A stretch of DNA of 64,000 nucleotides, from the NCBI GenBank assembly GCA_011037195.1, contig JAAEAF010006181.1, forward strand, positions 1 through 64,000, in the 5' to 3' direction. This stretch comes from Triatoma infestans (taxonomy: Eukaryota; Arthropoda; Insecta; Hemiptera; Reduviidae). Shown here piece by piece: positions 1-11,400 of this stretch (positions are counted from its first letter, which is position 1; each line of letters starts with the position of its first letter). A model generated the notes under the pieces. It was not told the DNA's origin. It saw only the letters and a program-made list of their open reading frames with translations, and ran no database searches. The position numbers and the translations under genes were made by a program.

Positions 1-1736
1 AGTACATGATTGATCAAGTAATTTTTCTTGATTATTGCCATATAATGGTCATAGTTTACATTTTGCTTGAACAGTCTCTCGGGCAGTTGTAGTTTAGTGG
101 TAAGCAAGCCTACTGATTCTCTTGTATCTTGCTTCCGCCTTTATAGACTTCTGACTGTCCATTTGCTTCTTCCATGTTGCATCCAGTTGGTAATTAATTA
201 AAAGTTCCTGGATAATTCCATTTGCTAGCCAGTACAAATTTTTCAATCCTATGTGTAATGATGTCTTTATAATCTGCATGTGATTTTTTGTTCGTTTATA
301 CGTGTCAGAATCTTATGATACTGTCGTATAATAATGAGATTAGCTTAGTATTCTTATAGCAAGATACTGTAAAGAACAATTAACGTGAACGTAAAAACAT
401 TTCATTTGTGAAAATCAATAGATACATGACACACAAAAAATTGATTGTTGGTCTGTCAACATCTTAGTTGCATTGCAGATAACAAATATTTATTGTTGGT
501 GTGATATTCTAGTGGATACTGTAGTGGACCTTTCGTGGGATTGGACAGAGAAAACTTTGTAGAAGAGTACACTGACTGAACCTGTTATATTAACTAGAAA
601 CAGAATATTGTAAGGACTTTTACAGAACTGATATAGAAAGTAGCATGAGTGGTAGAGTGTTGGTGATGGTGATGTTTTAAAGACTGAATTGTGTCCTGTT
701 AGCCCTTATTACAACTTGCTGAGAACTTCCCCTACTTCTCCTTCCACATTTCCCAGAGCGTTACACCTCTTGTAACGTGCCGGATGACGTAGTAGTTAGG
801 CGGATTGCCATATGATTTTTTTGATGCAGGCAAGGTGCGCCGCCAGCAATTTATTACAGTGCTTATATACAACCACCAAATCTTCATGTCTTGCCCTCTT
901 ACCAGTTCTTATTTTACCCCTCTACCTTCTCTTTTCTCGTTGAGTTTATATTGAAAAAGCTCAGAAAATTAATGAATTGTTTACAACAAAAGAATGAATA
1001 ACCACAAAACAGAACTTTCATTAAACAAAATAACATTGTTTTAGAACACAAATAAACAGAACCAAATAATTTTAAACTTTACTATTAACTTGGAAACTTG
1101 ATACATAACTAGAAATTCACTGGTTCATTCTATGCAGTTTGGCACAATTGTTGCTTCGTCTCAAACTATACTATATTAAGTACGGTCTAGAACATTCCAT
1201 GTAAGTCCATAGCCATCTACTTACTTCTACAAAGTACTACAACATTCGAAATGGTTCTTTTTGCTCTTATTTACTTTTAGAATTTTCTAAAGGGTTCTAA
1301 ATTGTTACAAAAAAAATCTTAATTTTATATTTTGACGATTTGAAAACTACTTAGTCAGTGTTTTGTTTTTATAATTATACTTACTTTAAAACAAAAGTAA
1401 AATTAGGTCTCTGCGCTTTAATTTATGTAACAACAAATAAAGAAGCAATGAGTGCTTTAGACATATCAATTCAAACTTTGCGATAATGTAGAAATATTAT
1501 GTACTTTCATGATTTGGTGTTTTCAAATAGAAAATACGATATTAGTTCTGCTCTTAAATATTCTCAATGCTTGTTACCATTGTCCACATCTGCTTTTAGG
1601 GTGATTGAAAAACTAATACATTTCTTATTACCGAAGTAAATTATATACTTGAGTCGCATGATATAGAATAAAATTTGCCTCCTTAAAATTATGATTAAAT
1701 GAAATCTGATTTCCTACTTAATTTAATTCGACATAT
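1..1736. other. Intronic sequence, nothing recognised
   Basis: AT-rich sequence presumably within an intron upstream of exon 1. A GC-richer patch at 770-845 has no recognisable feature. The only open frames are short and codon-random. Confidence 0.5.
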
Positions 1737-1748
1737 ATTAAATAAAAC

Positions 1749-1955
1749 GGGGCGGGTGTTGGTGTAGTGGTTATGAGCACGGACTTGTAAGTGGGAGGAT
1801 CCCAGTTCGAGTCCAGCGTATAACTAAATTTTATATTTGTTTAAAAAATGTTATTAGTAAAGTAAGTGCTTTCGCCCCCGTCCACGACACCTAATTTGGT
1901 AGTTGGGCGTTAAGCCCGCCTGAATAAATAGGCAATTACTTTACTTTTTTTTATT
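1749..1955 (+). mobile_element. tRNA-derived SINE, family A
   Basis: The head resembles a tRNA, with an A box (tggtgtagtgg, 1760-1770) and a B box (gttcgagtcc, 1805-1814). The tail is cgcccccgtccacgacacc...gttaagcccgcctgaa...ttacttt. It is flanked by the 12-base duplication attaaataaaac at 1737-1748 and 1956-1967. Confidence 0.88.
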
Positions 1956-2157
1956 ATTAAATAAAACTATGTTACAGAAAGAAGTCTAATTTAATAATAA
2001 TAATATTTATTGAGAAATTTTGACATAAAAATAGGTAGGAAATTTTGACATGTATGGACCGTCTGAAAGTTAATCTGGTTTAAACAAAAAGTAGAGAAAA
2101 CAGAAGTAAGCTAATTTGTTTATGTTGCATTTTTGTTTTCCAAATGTATTTTACAAA

Positions 2158-2252
2158 TGTGGTCATTGGCATGATCGGAGTCTTCTCAGTATATTATTGG
2201 TCCCTGGCGAACTCTGAGCCTTAGAGTTCCAATCCACCACGCTACCATTAAT
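2158..2252 (-). mobile_element. SINE family B, short decayed fragment
   Basis: ggtcattggcatgatcggagtcttctcagtatattattgg corresponds to the family-B tail ggtcattggcgcccggagacttctcaatgcactgctgg. The head is unclear. It lies just upstream of exon 1. Confidence 0.5.
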
Positions 2253-2314
2253 CTTATCATTCACTTCTTTTTTATACTGTTATTAATATTATTTTGTACT
2301 ATCTGTGTGTGCAG

Positions 2315-2421
2315 GTAATATTCGGACAACCAGAATATTGGATGCTGAATCTAAAAGTGGATACTGGCTGACCGTGGTTGCTGAAGATCAAGGTTTAGTA
2401 CCACAGCATGCATTGTTACAG
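2315..2421 (+). CDS. kug: Fat-like cadherin exon 1 of window
   Basis: Flanked by gcag and gtaagg. It starts with two bases of a split codon and ends in phase 0. It reads NIRTTRILDAESKSGYWLTV...AEDQG, the end of a cadherin repeat. It is isolated by 17.6 kb of intron from the next exon but joins it as ...ALLQ/VYIEVIDVND, the expected cadherin order. Confidence 0.85.
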
Positions 2422-5400
2422 GTAAGGTCATTTTTAATTATTAGCTCTTAAAAAACAGAAACATTTCACAGATCACCATTCCTTTAGTTAGCAGTTTATA
2501 CAGTAGAATGGTTTAAAAATTAAGTTTTAAGGATAGCTTCTGAAATATTTTATACCTGTAGTTACAAATCTCTGATAGTTTGTTAAATGATCATGATGCT
2601 ATAAACTAAATCAAGATAATTCTTATCGTACTGGACAGAATCGAGATTTTAATATTCATGTTTGATCCGCTGCTTAGTTAAAACGCAAAGTTTTGGTTTA
2701 GGCTAAACATTCAGTAAATTGGATTGATTTTAACCGGTAGATACTTTTTTTTACAGCTCAAGGTATTCCTAAGTTAAGGGGTAGCTATATAGGCCAACAG
2801 AGGCTTTGCAATAATTCAGGGTTTGGTCATCCCCTCTTTTTATAATAATAAAAATAATTTCTAAGTTAAAAACAAATCCTGTCAAAAGTTATCAGTGAGA
2901 AACAATATTTGATAGCTCTCTTACTTAAGTGCCTGCATGTTGTTTAATTATTGGTTGCATTATTATACTAGCTTTTGTTTTCATACGGTCTCCATTAATT
3001 AAATTGTTGCTCTTAGTATAATTCTGTTTCTAATTCTCACAATTTAGTTCTTATTTCAATTTCAATTTTCTCCTGTTTTTCTACTTTATATTAGCATTAG
3101 TCGATTAAATTCTTTCAACTTTAATATCAGCTTTTCAAGTTTATTAATACTTTCTTCTTTCTCTTCATTCATTCTCTCATATTTTCTAATCTCTTGGAAA
3201 GCAGACTAAAAGAAAATTAAACATTTTAATTAAGGAAAGTGTGTTTAATTGATTCTTGGAGAAATTATGCAAAACTCACAGAGAAATATCCATTCATGCG
3301 GAAAAATTCTCTCCACCAATGAAATGGAATCTTTATTACATTTTTTTTTAAATTATTTTCTAATTTATTATTTTTATTAATTATCAATTTTGGCATTAAC
3401 TACCGCAGGCAAAATGGTTTTTGTATAATGTAAGATATTTTCCATTATCACTTATTAATTTGAACAAAGTTTGGAGTTACGCATTGGATTTGTATTTTTT
3501 CCACTACATGTTCAAAATGGAGTTTTCACAGGAAATACATGTTTAAAGTCCCTTGATTACGAAAACTGGTTTTTAAAATTTGGTCTGTACTTGTGTATGT
3601 TTGCTAAGCATAACTCATATAAACAAAGTTCAAACTTGATACTTCGTTTAGGGTGCACCCGGTTAATGAAGCAATTTGATTTCTGTAGAGTCAGGAGACA
3701 TCCATGTTTCCTTATGAATTGTTCTTGTGCTGGAAAAATACACTAACACGCAATCCCCTTGACAACAGCGAACTCAATAACCCATAGTCGTTCTCAATAA
3801 CCCATAGTCGTTCGAAAACTCTTGTTTACCCAATTATTGGCCTAATCGATTACAAGGTAAAGCCTCAATTAAAATGTTATCTATTATAGTTAAATTCTGA
3901 ATCAAAATCCCGTAATAAAATGTCAGAAGTTATGATTTGAAGATCCGACAAGTTGTCTCATAAGGCTGGATTTTATTCCCAGATTGTGTTGAGTTGTTCC
4001 GATTGTAGTTGAGGAGCCATCATTATTCTTCAATAAATTCGTCATTATATTATTTTTTTTTTTTTTGTTGGGCTACAGAAAATGATAAAAGGCTTGGTTC
4101 TAAGTTGTCCAATTGTAGAGCAGTAAAAAGTAAAATATGGACAATTTTATGGTTCCAGCTTTGTCTACGAAATCACCATTACAGAAAATTTAAAATGCTT
4201 CGAATATTTAGGAATACGATTCTAAGATACTATTGACGGGTCTGAGGAAAGTAAAAAGAATATTGAAATTGTCAAAACAGCTTTCCTAAAAATGAAAAAG
4301 TACCCAAAAAAAAAACCGAAACAGCAATTTAGCTCTAACAGTGTATTTACCAGCTGCTATATTTTCTCAACTCTGTAACATGGCATGGCAAAGCACGTAC
4401 TCTTAAAAGAAAAGCAGCATGAAAAATTTAGAGGCGAGGTGTGGGGCAATCGTGGCGTGCTCAAATGATTGTGAATGATTGAATCAATTTACCCAGACGT
4501 GTGAAGAATGCAGATATAGAAGGAGTTTCTGTCTACCATAGTAAACGGAGTTACTATAGTTTTAGTAGGCAAATTATTCCATGGAAAGTAATCATCAAGT
4601 GATTTTTTTGAAAGGGAAAAATCCTAGGAAGGAAGTGGTCGGCTAAAAAGACGTGGTGAGCCGTGCGTGGGTAGGGTTATGTATGTACATCACCCCGAAC
4701 TACTTAGAGAGCTGTAACAAAAGTCAGATCACGATGTTGGTTGGTAATCTTTGTTCGGAGATCTATTTTTAAAATTTGTGAATCCACTGTTCACATAAAC
4801 GTTCGCATAAGCGATACGTTAGCCGCTTCTTAAGAGATCTTGGCGCCCCTGCAAGGATCTTGAGTCTGCAAGTGAACATCACTTACACTGGCACTATAAC
4901 ACTCACCCAAAATACCCATATAGCCTGCAAAGGTAGTTGATTAAGGCAACTAATTGTGCTTAGTGCAACTGTAGGCAAAGTCTAGCCCACTATTTCATAT
5001 ATTCACTCATACTTATACATCGAACACTTTAAAGTCGACCATATTCCATTTACAAACACTAATATCCCAGTAATTGCTTTCTATTATTGTGACTTTGGGA
5101 GTTCTAGCATTTTGGACAGTTAATAATGTGTACTTTCTAAGCCTCACCAGTGTATTCCAAAGTGAACAGTGGTTTCCGCTTAAACGAAAACGGTTCAGGA
5201 TTTTCTTTTTCCATGAGACAAGATTTCAATGCAGCCAGTTGAGTTCTATACAAAACACAAATCATGTACGGGTATCTTTCCTCTCACCACCGGCTTAACT
5301 TTCAGTGGCTATCATTGCCACTGTCCAGTAGAACCATTGGCCTGTTTTAATAGTTTTAAGGAAGTATTGTAATAGTGTCAATTTTCTATATAGAATTATC

Positions 5401-8400
5401 ACTAGAAACACACGTTTTGAGGTCCCCTGAATCCATGTATGGTTTTTAGAAAATTGTGTGTGTGTGTTTTATGTAAACAGCATAGCTAAAAAACGGAAAA
5501 TCGCAGAAAGTTCAAACTTGATATTCCGTTTAGGTATCACCCATGGAATCCGGTTATCTGTCAAAATTCCTTAACCGGAAGTACCACTTTACTAAATGTT
5601 TTTTTTTTCTTCACTTTTTTGCGATTTCTTTGAAAATGGCTCCAACGATTTTCTTTAAACATGGTATATCAATTACACATATAGAGAGTTATAATTTTTA
5701 TTAGAAACATTTCTCTGAGAAAATTCATTTAAGATTGCTTTTCGGGAAAGGATGGAGCTATGTTTTCTTATAAAGTGCTATTTCCAATAAGGAGACCCGT
5801 GAGGAAATCAATGATCTTTATGGTATCTAAGGTTCTGCCGTAATATGACTTTCGTTCAACGGGAGAAATTTCCTTAATTGACTGCTTTATCCTGCTGATG
5901 TAACCCACAGGGTTTGTAAAGAGTTCGTCATCCATGTCATTAGCAAGACTTAATCAAGCGACTAAAGATGCCACAAACAGTTTGGAACCGACGCAAAATC
6001 ATACTCATCCGCACTTTGTAAATTAATTAACCAATTTATACTTTCCCTTGCCTTATTTGCTCGTAATGTCAGAAAGTATTTTAACTAGTGTAACTAGCGT
6101 GCTTAAACAGTCATAACTGATATATGTCAGTAACTAATCATACTGGTATGCGTTAAGAGTTTGCAGCATTAATAAAAATATATTTAACTCATTTCACTTC
6201 TCCAATTCTGTGAGGGATAAATTATTGTAAACACGATTCTTTAAAAACAAAATCACATACACAAAACTTTATTTTTATATATATGCAGAATATGAAAGTT
6301 TCAGAATAAGAAAAGTTATTGAAAGGTGATCGATCTTTTGATAGAAGTTTGATATTTTCAAGTTTGTTTGTTTAATGGAGTAAAAAAAAAAAAATTACAT
6401 CGAGTAAAAATTAAATATTGGAGGTTTTTTGGAAAATAATATATGAATGTGATAATGGTGTATGTGAAAGAACTCTTCATATGTAAGCAGGGTGGATGGG
6501 TTTTAAGCAATGTATTTGACAACAGAAGAGTGCATACACACACACACACACAAAATATATATACAAACTTCACATAGATAAATATTGTCTCTTTCCAGCA
6601 TCAATTAGAATATGCAAAGTAGTCAGTTTGGCGGCCGGTTAGCTTCACAAAATACATCTGAACTGTTCTAAAATTTACATACCCTCTCCCCGGCCCGCCG
6701 GCCCACTTTGTCCTCAGCACTTTGCGCCACTACTTCTACCATATTGTGTGAGAGCGGCGGCTAAAGTATCACAGGTTTTGCTTTCATTGCATTTCCATCA
6801 AATCAACAATAAATGATTATTCATTTATTGACCACATCGAAAAATTATTTTCAAAAGTAATTATAAAATTTTGCTTTTATTATTGATCATTTTTTTTTTT
6901 TTTTTAAACTTTTAATAATTTTTTTATTTTCTATAATTTTAACTAGCAATCTCTCCATAAAATTGTTAACACCAAAATCAATTCGATTAAATTTTTTATT
7001 GGAACACAGTCGGTCAAAGATAGGTTGGTTCTTCATGGTGCATGAAATAGATTTTGTGAATAAAAAAGAATGCGCCATTGCTGCAGTAGCGCTACTAAAT
7101 ATTGGATTAAGGCAATAAGCGATTTTTTTTCAAATGGTAGCGATATTTATTTGCACCAAGCGCTAAATACCTCGATAATGTAACATTTTTTTTAAGTTCA
7201 ACCAGTAGTAGCACCAGTGTACCACATACAAACACACATACACACACACACGCGCGTCGCGTTTACCTTGAAACAATAAACTACTTACAGCGTAGACCCT
7301 TATTACTTCAAAAATTTTCCTTCCTTCCAAGCCATCTCTATCTTCTGGAAGGAAGTTGGTTAGATAGAACTTATCTTGCAGAATTGTTATTCAGCAAGAA
7401 TGTCCAAAAACTTGTTATCCTATATTACCATTATTACTATTTCTATGCCCTCGTCATTTTTTTTAGTACAGCTATAATTTTGCAATAACACTGTGCGCTT
7501 GAGTATGGTGGAGTGTCCACTGATGAATTCAAACTGATGACAAAATTTAATTTCGTACAAGTCTGCAAGATTTGAAGACCTAATCTTTTTGAATATTTTT
7601 GCTATTATCCGCAATTTCAATAAAGCTATGTTGATTTCATAATCTAGTGAATTGGTGAATAATGGTTGAACTATTTCACTTTAAATGATGTACATCGCTG
7701 TTTGGAATATATGTATGCACAGCGGCACTTTAGCACACCATAGGAAAAAATCTGGCGTGAAACACTCATACGAATTTCTCTTACTGCAGTTTACAGAATT
7801 ATAATTTTTACTTAATATTTAACTAACTTCTTTTAAATAAAAAATATAATAATTTAATAAAATGATTTGTTTGACGAAATCATAACTTCCCTCTCCCCCT
7901 GCAAACTTCTTTAAATGAACTTTCTTAGAAAAAAAAGTGTCAAACAAACCCTATAGATTCCCGCATTCATGGATACTATATCAAATTTCAACAAATCCAT
8001 CCGTGTTTTTATGGAGAAAAACGAAGAAAATCTGAAAAAAACTGTTCAGGAAAAAAAATCAGTTCCGGTCAACCATTTTCTTCTAATTCGAAATATTGGC
8101 AACATATTTGATATAATTTTTTTTTTTTTTTTTTTTAATTTAGAGCGTGTCTGCATCTAAGGTCATTGGCGCCCGGAGACTTCTCAATGCACTGCTGGCC
8201 GCGGCACAGTGTTCTTTCGTTACAAACAACACTGTCCATCACCAGACAGTGAGCTTTAGAGGCTTCTAGGAAAAAAAAAAAAATCTAAGGGTAGCGCAGC
8301 TGGACTCGAACCTGGGTCCTTTGCGTGGGAGTCCACTATACTAACCACTTAGCTATTCTCTTCCCTATTTAATTATAATTAATATTATTTAGATGATAGA

Positions 8401-11400
8401 ATTGTATAATAAACGAAAATAGCACTTTATAATAAAACATAATGGCTCCATCCTTTCCCGAAAAGCAATCTTAAATGAATTTTCTCAGAGAAATGTTTCT
8501 AATAAAAAATTATAACTCTCTATATGTGTAATTGATATACCATGTTTAAAGAAAATCGTTGGAGCCATTTTCAAAGAAATCGCAAAAAAGTGAAGAAAAA
8601 AAAAACCATTCAGTAAAGTGGTTCCGGTAGAGGAATTTTGACAGATAACCGGATTCCATGGGTGATACCCAAACGGAATATCAAGTTTGAACTTTCTGCG
8701 ATTTTCCGTTTTTTAGCTATGCTGTTTACATAAAACACACACACACAATTTTCTAAAAACCATATTTGGATTTAGGGGACCTCAAAACGTGTATTTCTAG
8801 TGATAAATCTATATCGAAAATTGACAACATTACCAAATACTTCCTCTTAATAGGAATAAGAAACAGTAAATATGGATATTTTTTACTGAATGTTTTTTTT
8901 TTTTAACTGAAAATTATGAATTCCTTTGAGAAATTTTTGTCGGTGTTTAACATCAGTTTTATTTTGTCCCACTAGTATAAACGGCCAAATATAAAATGGC
9001 GGACATTACATCCGCCTAAATTCTCTTTTGCCTTCTTTTTCAATAATGCAATGGAAATTCTGAGTTTTTTCTTTATAGCTCACATTAACTATATAAAACA
9101 ATAAATAATATGTTAGAATTCATTTAATTTTGTGAATGTTTTTGCTTATAAAAAGTTTTTATTGCACAATTTGATGAATTATAAAATACCTAAGAAGGGA
9201 AAATTAGTAAAAAAATCGGGTGTGAAACACTCACACAACTTTCTCTTACTCCAGTTCTCAAAATGATAATTGACAAATTTTATAGTTTGTGTACCAAATT
9301 TAATGAAATTCGTCGAAAACTGAAAAAACTGTTTCAGTAAAAGCGCACTTCCGGTTTACTAATTTTCTTGAAACTTGGAATTTCAGCCATCTATTTATTT
9401 CTAACTAATTACGTTTGGATGATAGAATTGTATAATCAACTAGGATAGCACTTTGATGAAAATCTAACCCTACCCCTCCCCTAAAAGTGCCCTTAAAAGA
9501 AGTTTCCCAGAGAAATGTTTTAGATAAAAGTTGTAGATCTTTGCATGTTTAGTTTATATACGAAGTTTCATAAAAATCGTCGGAGCCATTTTTGGGAAAA
9601 TTTTGAAAAAGTGAATAAATCATTTAGTGAAGTGGTAAAGTAGACGCACTTCCGGTTATCCGATTTTTTTCAAACTCGGAATTTCAACAACATATTTAAT
9701 TCTAATTAACATTATTTAGATGACAGAATTGTGAAATAAACTGAAATAGCACTTTAGATGAAAACCTAACCCCACCCCTCCCCAAAAAGTGCCCTTCAGA
9801 GCATTTTCCCGGAGAAATGTTTCAAATAAAAGTTGTAGCTCTTTGTATGTGTGGTTGACGTTTCGAGTTTAAAGAAAATCGTTGGAGCCATTTTTGAGAA
9901 AATCGCAAAAAAGTAAAAAATCTAACTAGTAAAGTGGGACTTCCGGTTGAGGAATTTTGACAGATAACGTAGTGTCAGATCCCACGGTGATGCCTAAATG
10001 GAATATCAAGTTTTTTACGTTCTTCTACACGGTTTTTGGTGTTTGGTGCCCCTTTATGCTGTTACATACGACATACACACACACACACACACGGAACACA
10101 CGGACCACACACACACACACTACAGAACCATTTGCTAAAAAAACCACTTTTTTGTGACTCAGTGGGCCCAAAACATATTTCCGGGGAAAACTCGATCATC
10201 AGACAAATTTGACACGATTACAATACTGCCTCTGTTTGACTAGGATTAAAGAGAAAGTAAAATTATAATCTAGATTTTTCATAGAAATAATTAGCTATAA
10301 ATAATTAGCCAATCACAGTGTAGAACAGAAGGAGTGAAATGCGGGCGTGGTAATTCTAACCTTCTCAATTGTCAACATGTCAATTGACAACATGATAATT
10401 CTAAATTTCTGATTGGCCTAACATACAACCACATTTGACACTTTCCTTTCTACACTGTGATTGGTTAATTATTATAGCTTATTATTTCTATGAAAAATAG
10501 TTTAATGTAAATAAAATTATATAAAGCAAGTAGTTTATGTTTTAATATTAATTGTGTAATTAAAAAATGAAATTATTTTATAAAGCTTTAGATAATAGAA
10601 AGAAATTAACGCAGAATTAATTATCACATTAATGCAAGTGAATTATCACGGCTAGACTCCATATTTGTTGTTATTGCTCGGAACAGATAAGTCAGATATT
10701 GCTCGTTGAGCAGTTGTCGGTGCAAATAAACTTTTTTTAAGGTAAGGTTATCTGTTAAAAAATCGATTATTGAATATGTGGATGGGTCCGCAATAGTGGA
10801 TAATATCTGGTATTTTATCCGTCGAAGCATGCATATCTATAGTGTTCCTGACCGGTTTCGGATTTTCATCCATCGTCAGAGCAAATTCACCAAGTGTATG
10901 TGGGGGACGTTATAAGTTTATCATAATATAAGGATAACCTTATAACCTCCCCACATATATACAGCCAATAAGTGAGAGTGTAATAGAAACTTAAGTTGAA
11001 GTGAACTTTCTACACGAACTTGGTGAATTTGCTCTGACGATGGATGAAAATCCGAACAGTCAGGAACACTATAGATATTGCATGCTACGATGGATAAAAT
11101 ACCAGATGAAATCGTTGATTAATTGAGCAAAAAAAAAAAAAAAAAAAATGAATTATTTTTCTTATTTTGTATATAAATCACCCCTACTTATAATTTGGCA
11201 ACCATTGGTACATTATGCAAAAATATATTATGTAAGAGAAGTACAAGGATTTATTTCCTTCCACAGTTGTTGTAGCTGATAAGAATTAATCACAGATGAC
11301 ATGAAACGTTAGCGTGAGAGACATGTACTGATTGGATGGTAAAGAAGGGGGCAATTGAAGATACTGTTTCTCTATTACATTATTTCACTCCTTGTTCTAA

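Larger units (their letters stand above)
7740..10190 (-). repeat. R1 cluster with about 300-base tandem units
   Basis: The phrase gatgatagaattgtataat (or close) recurs at about 8392, 9418 and 9718. It is followed each time by aatagcactttagatgaaaacctaac...cccttc and gtttaaagaaaatcgttggagcc. The two downstream units are 300 bases apart. The cluster begins with tgaaacactcatacgaatttctcttactgcag (7755 region, repeated at about 9220) and ends in a CA-rich stretch. A family-B SINE has split one unit. Confidence 0.75.

Noticed and set aside
1749..1830. Functional tRNA gene suggested by A and B boxes
   Set aside because: It does not fold as a complete tRNA, is followed by a SINE body and is bounded by a target duplication. 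The same applies to 18164, 24737 and 59250.
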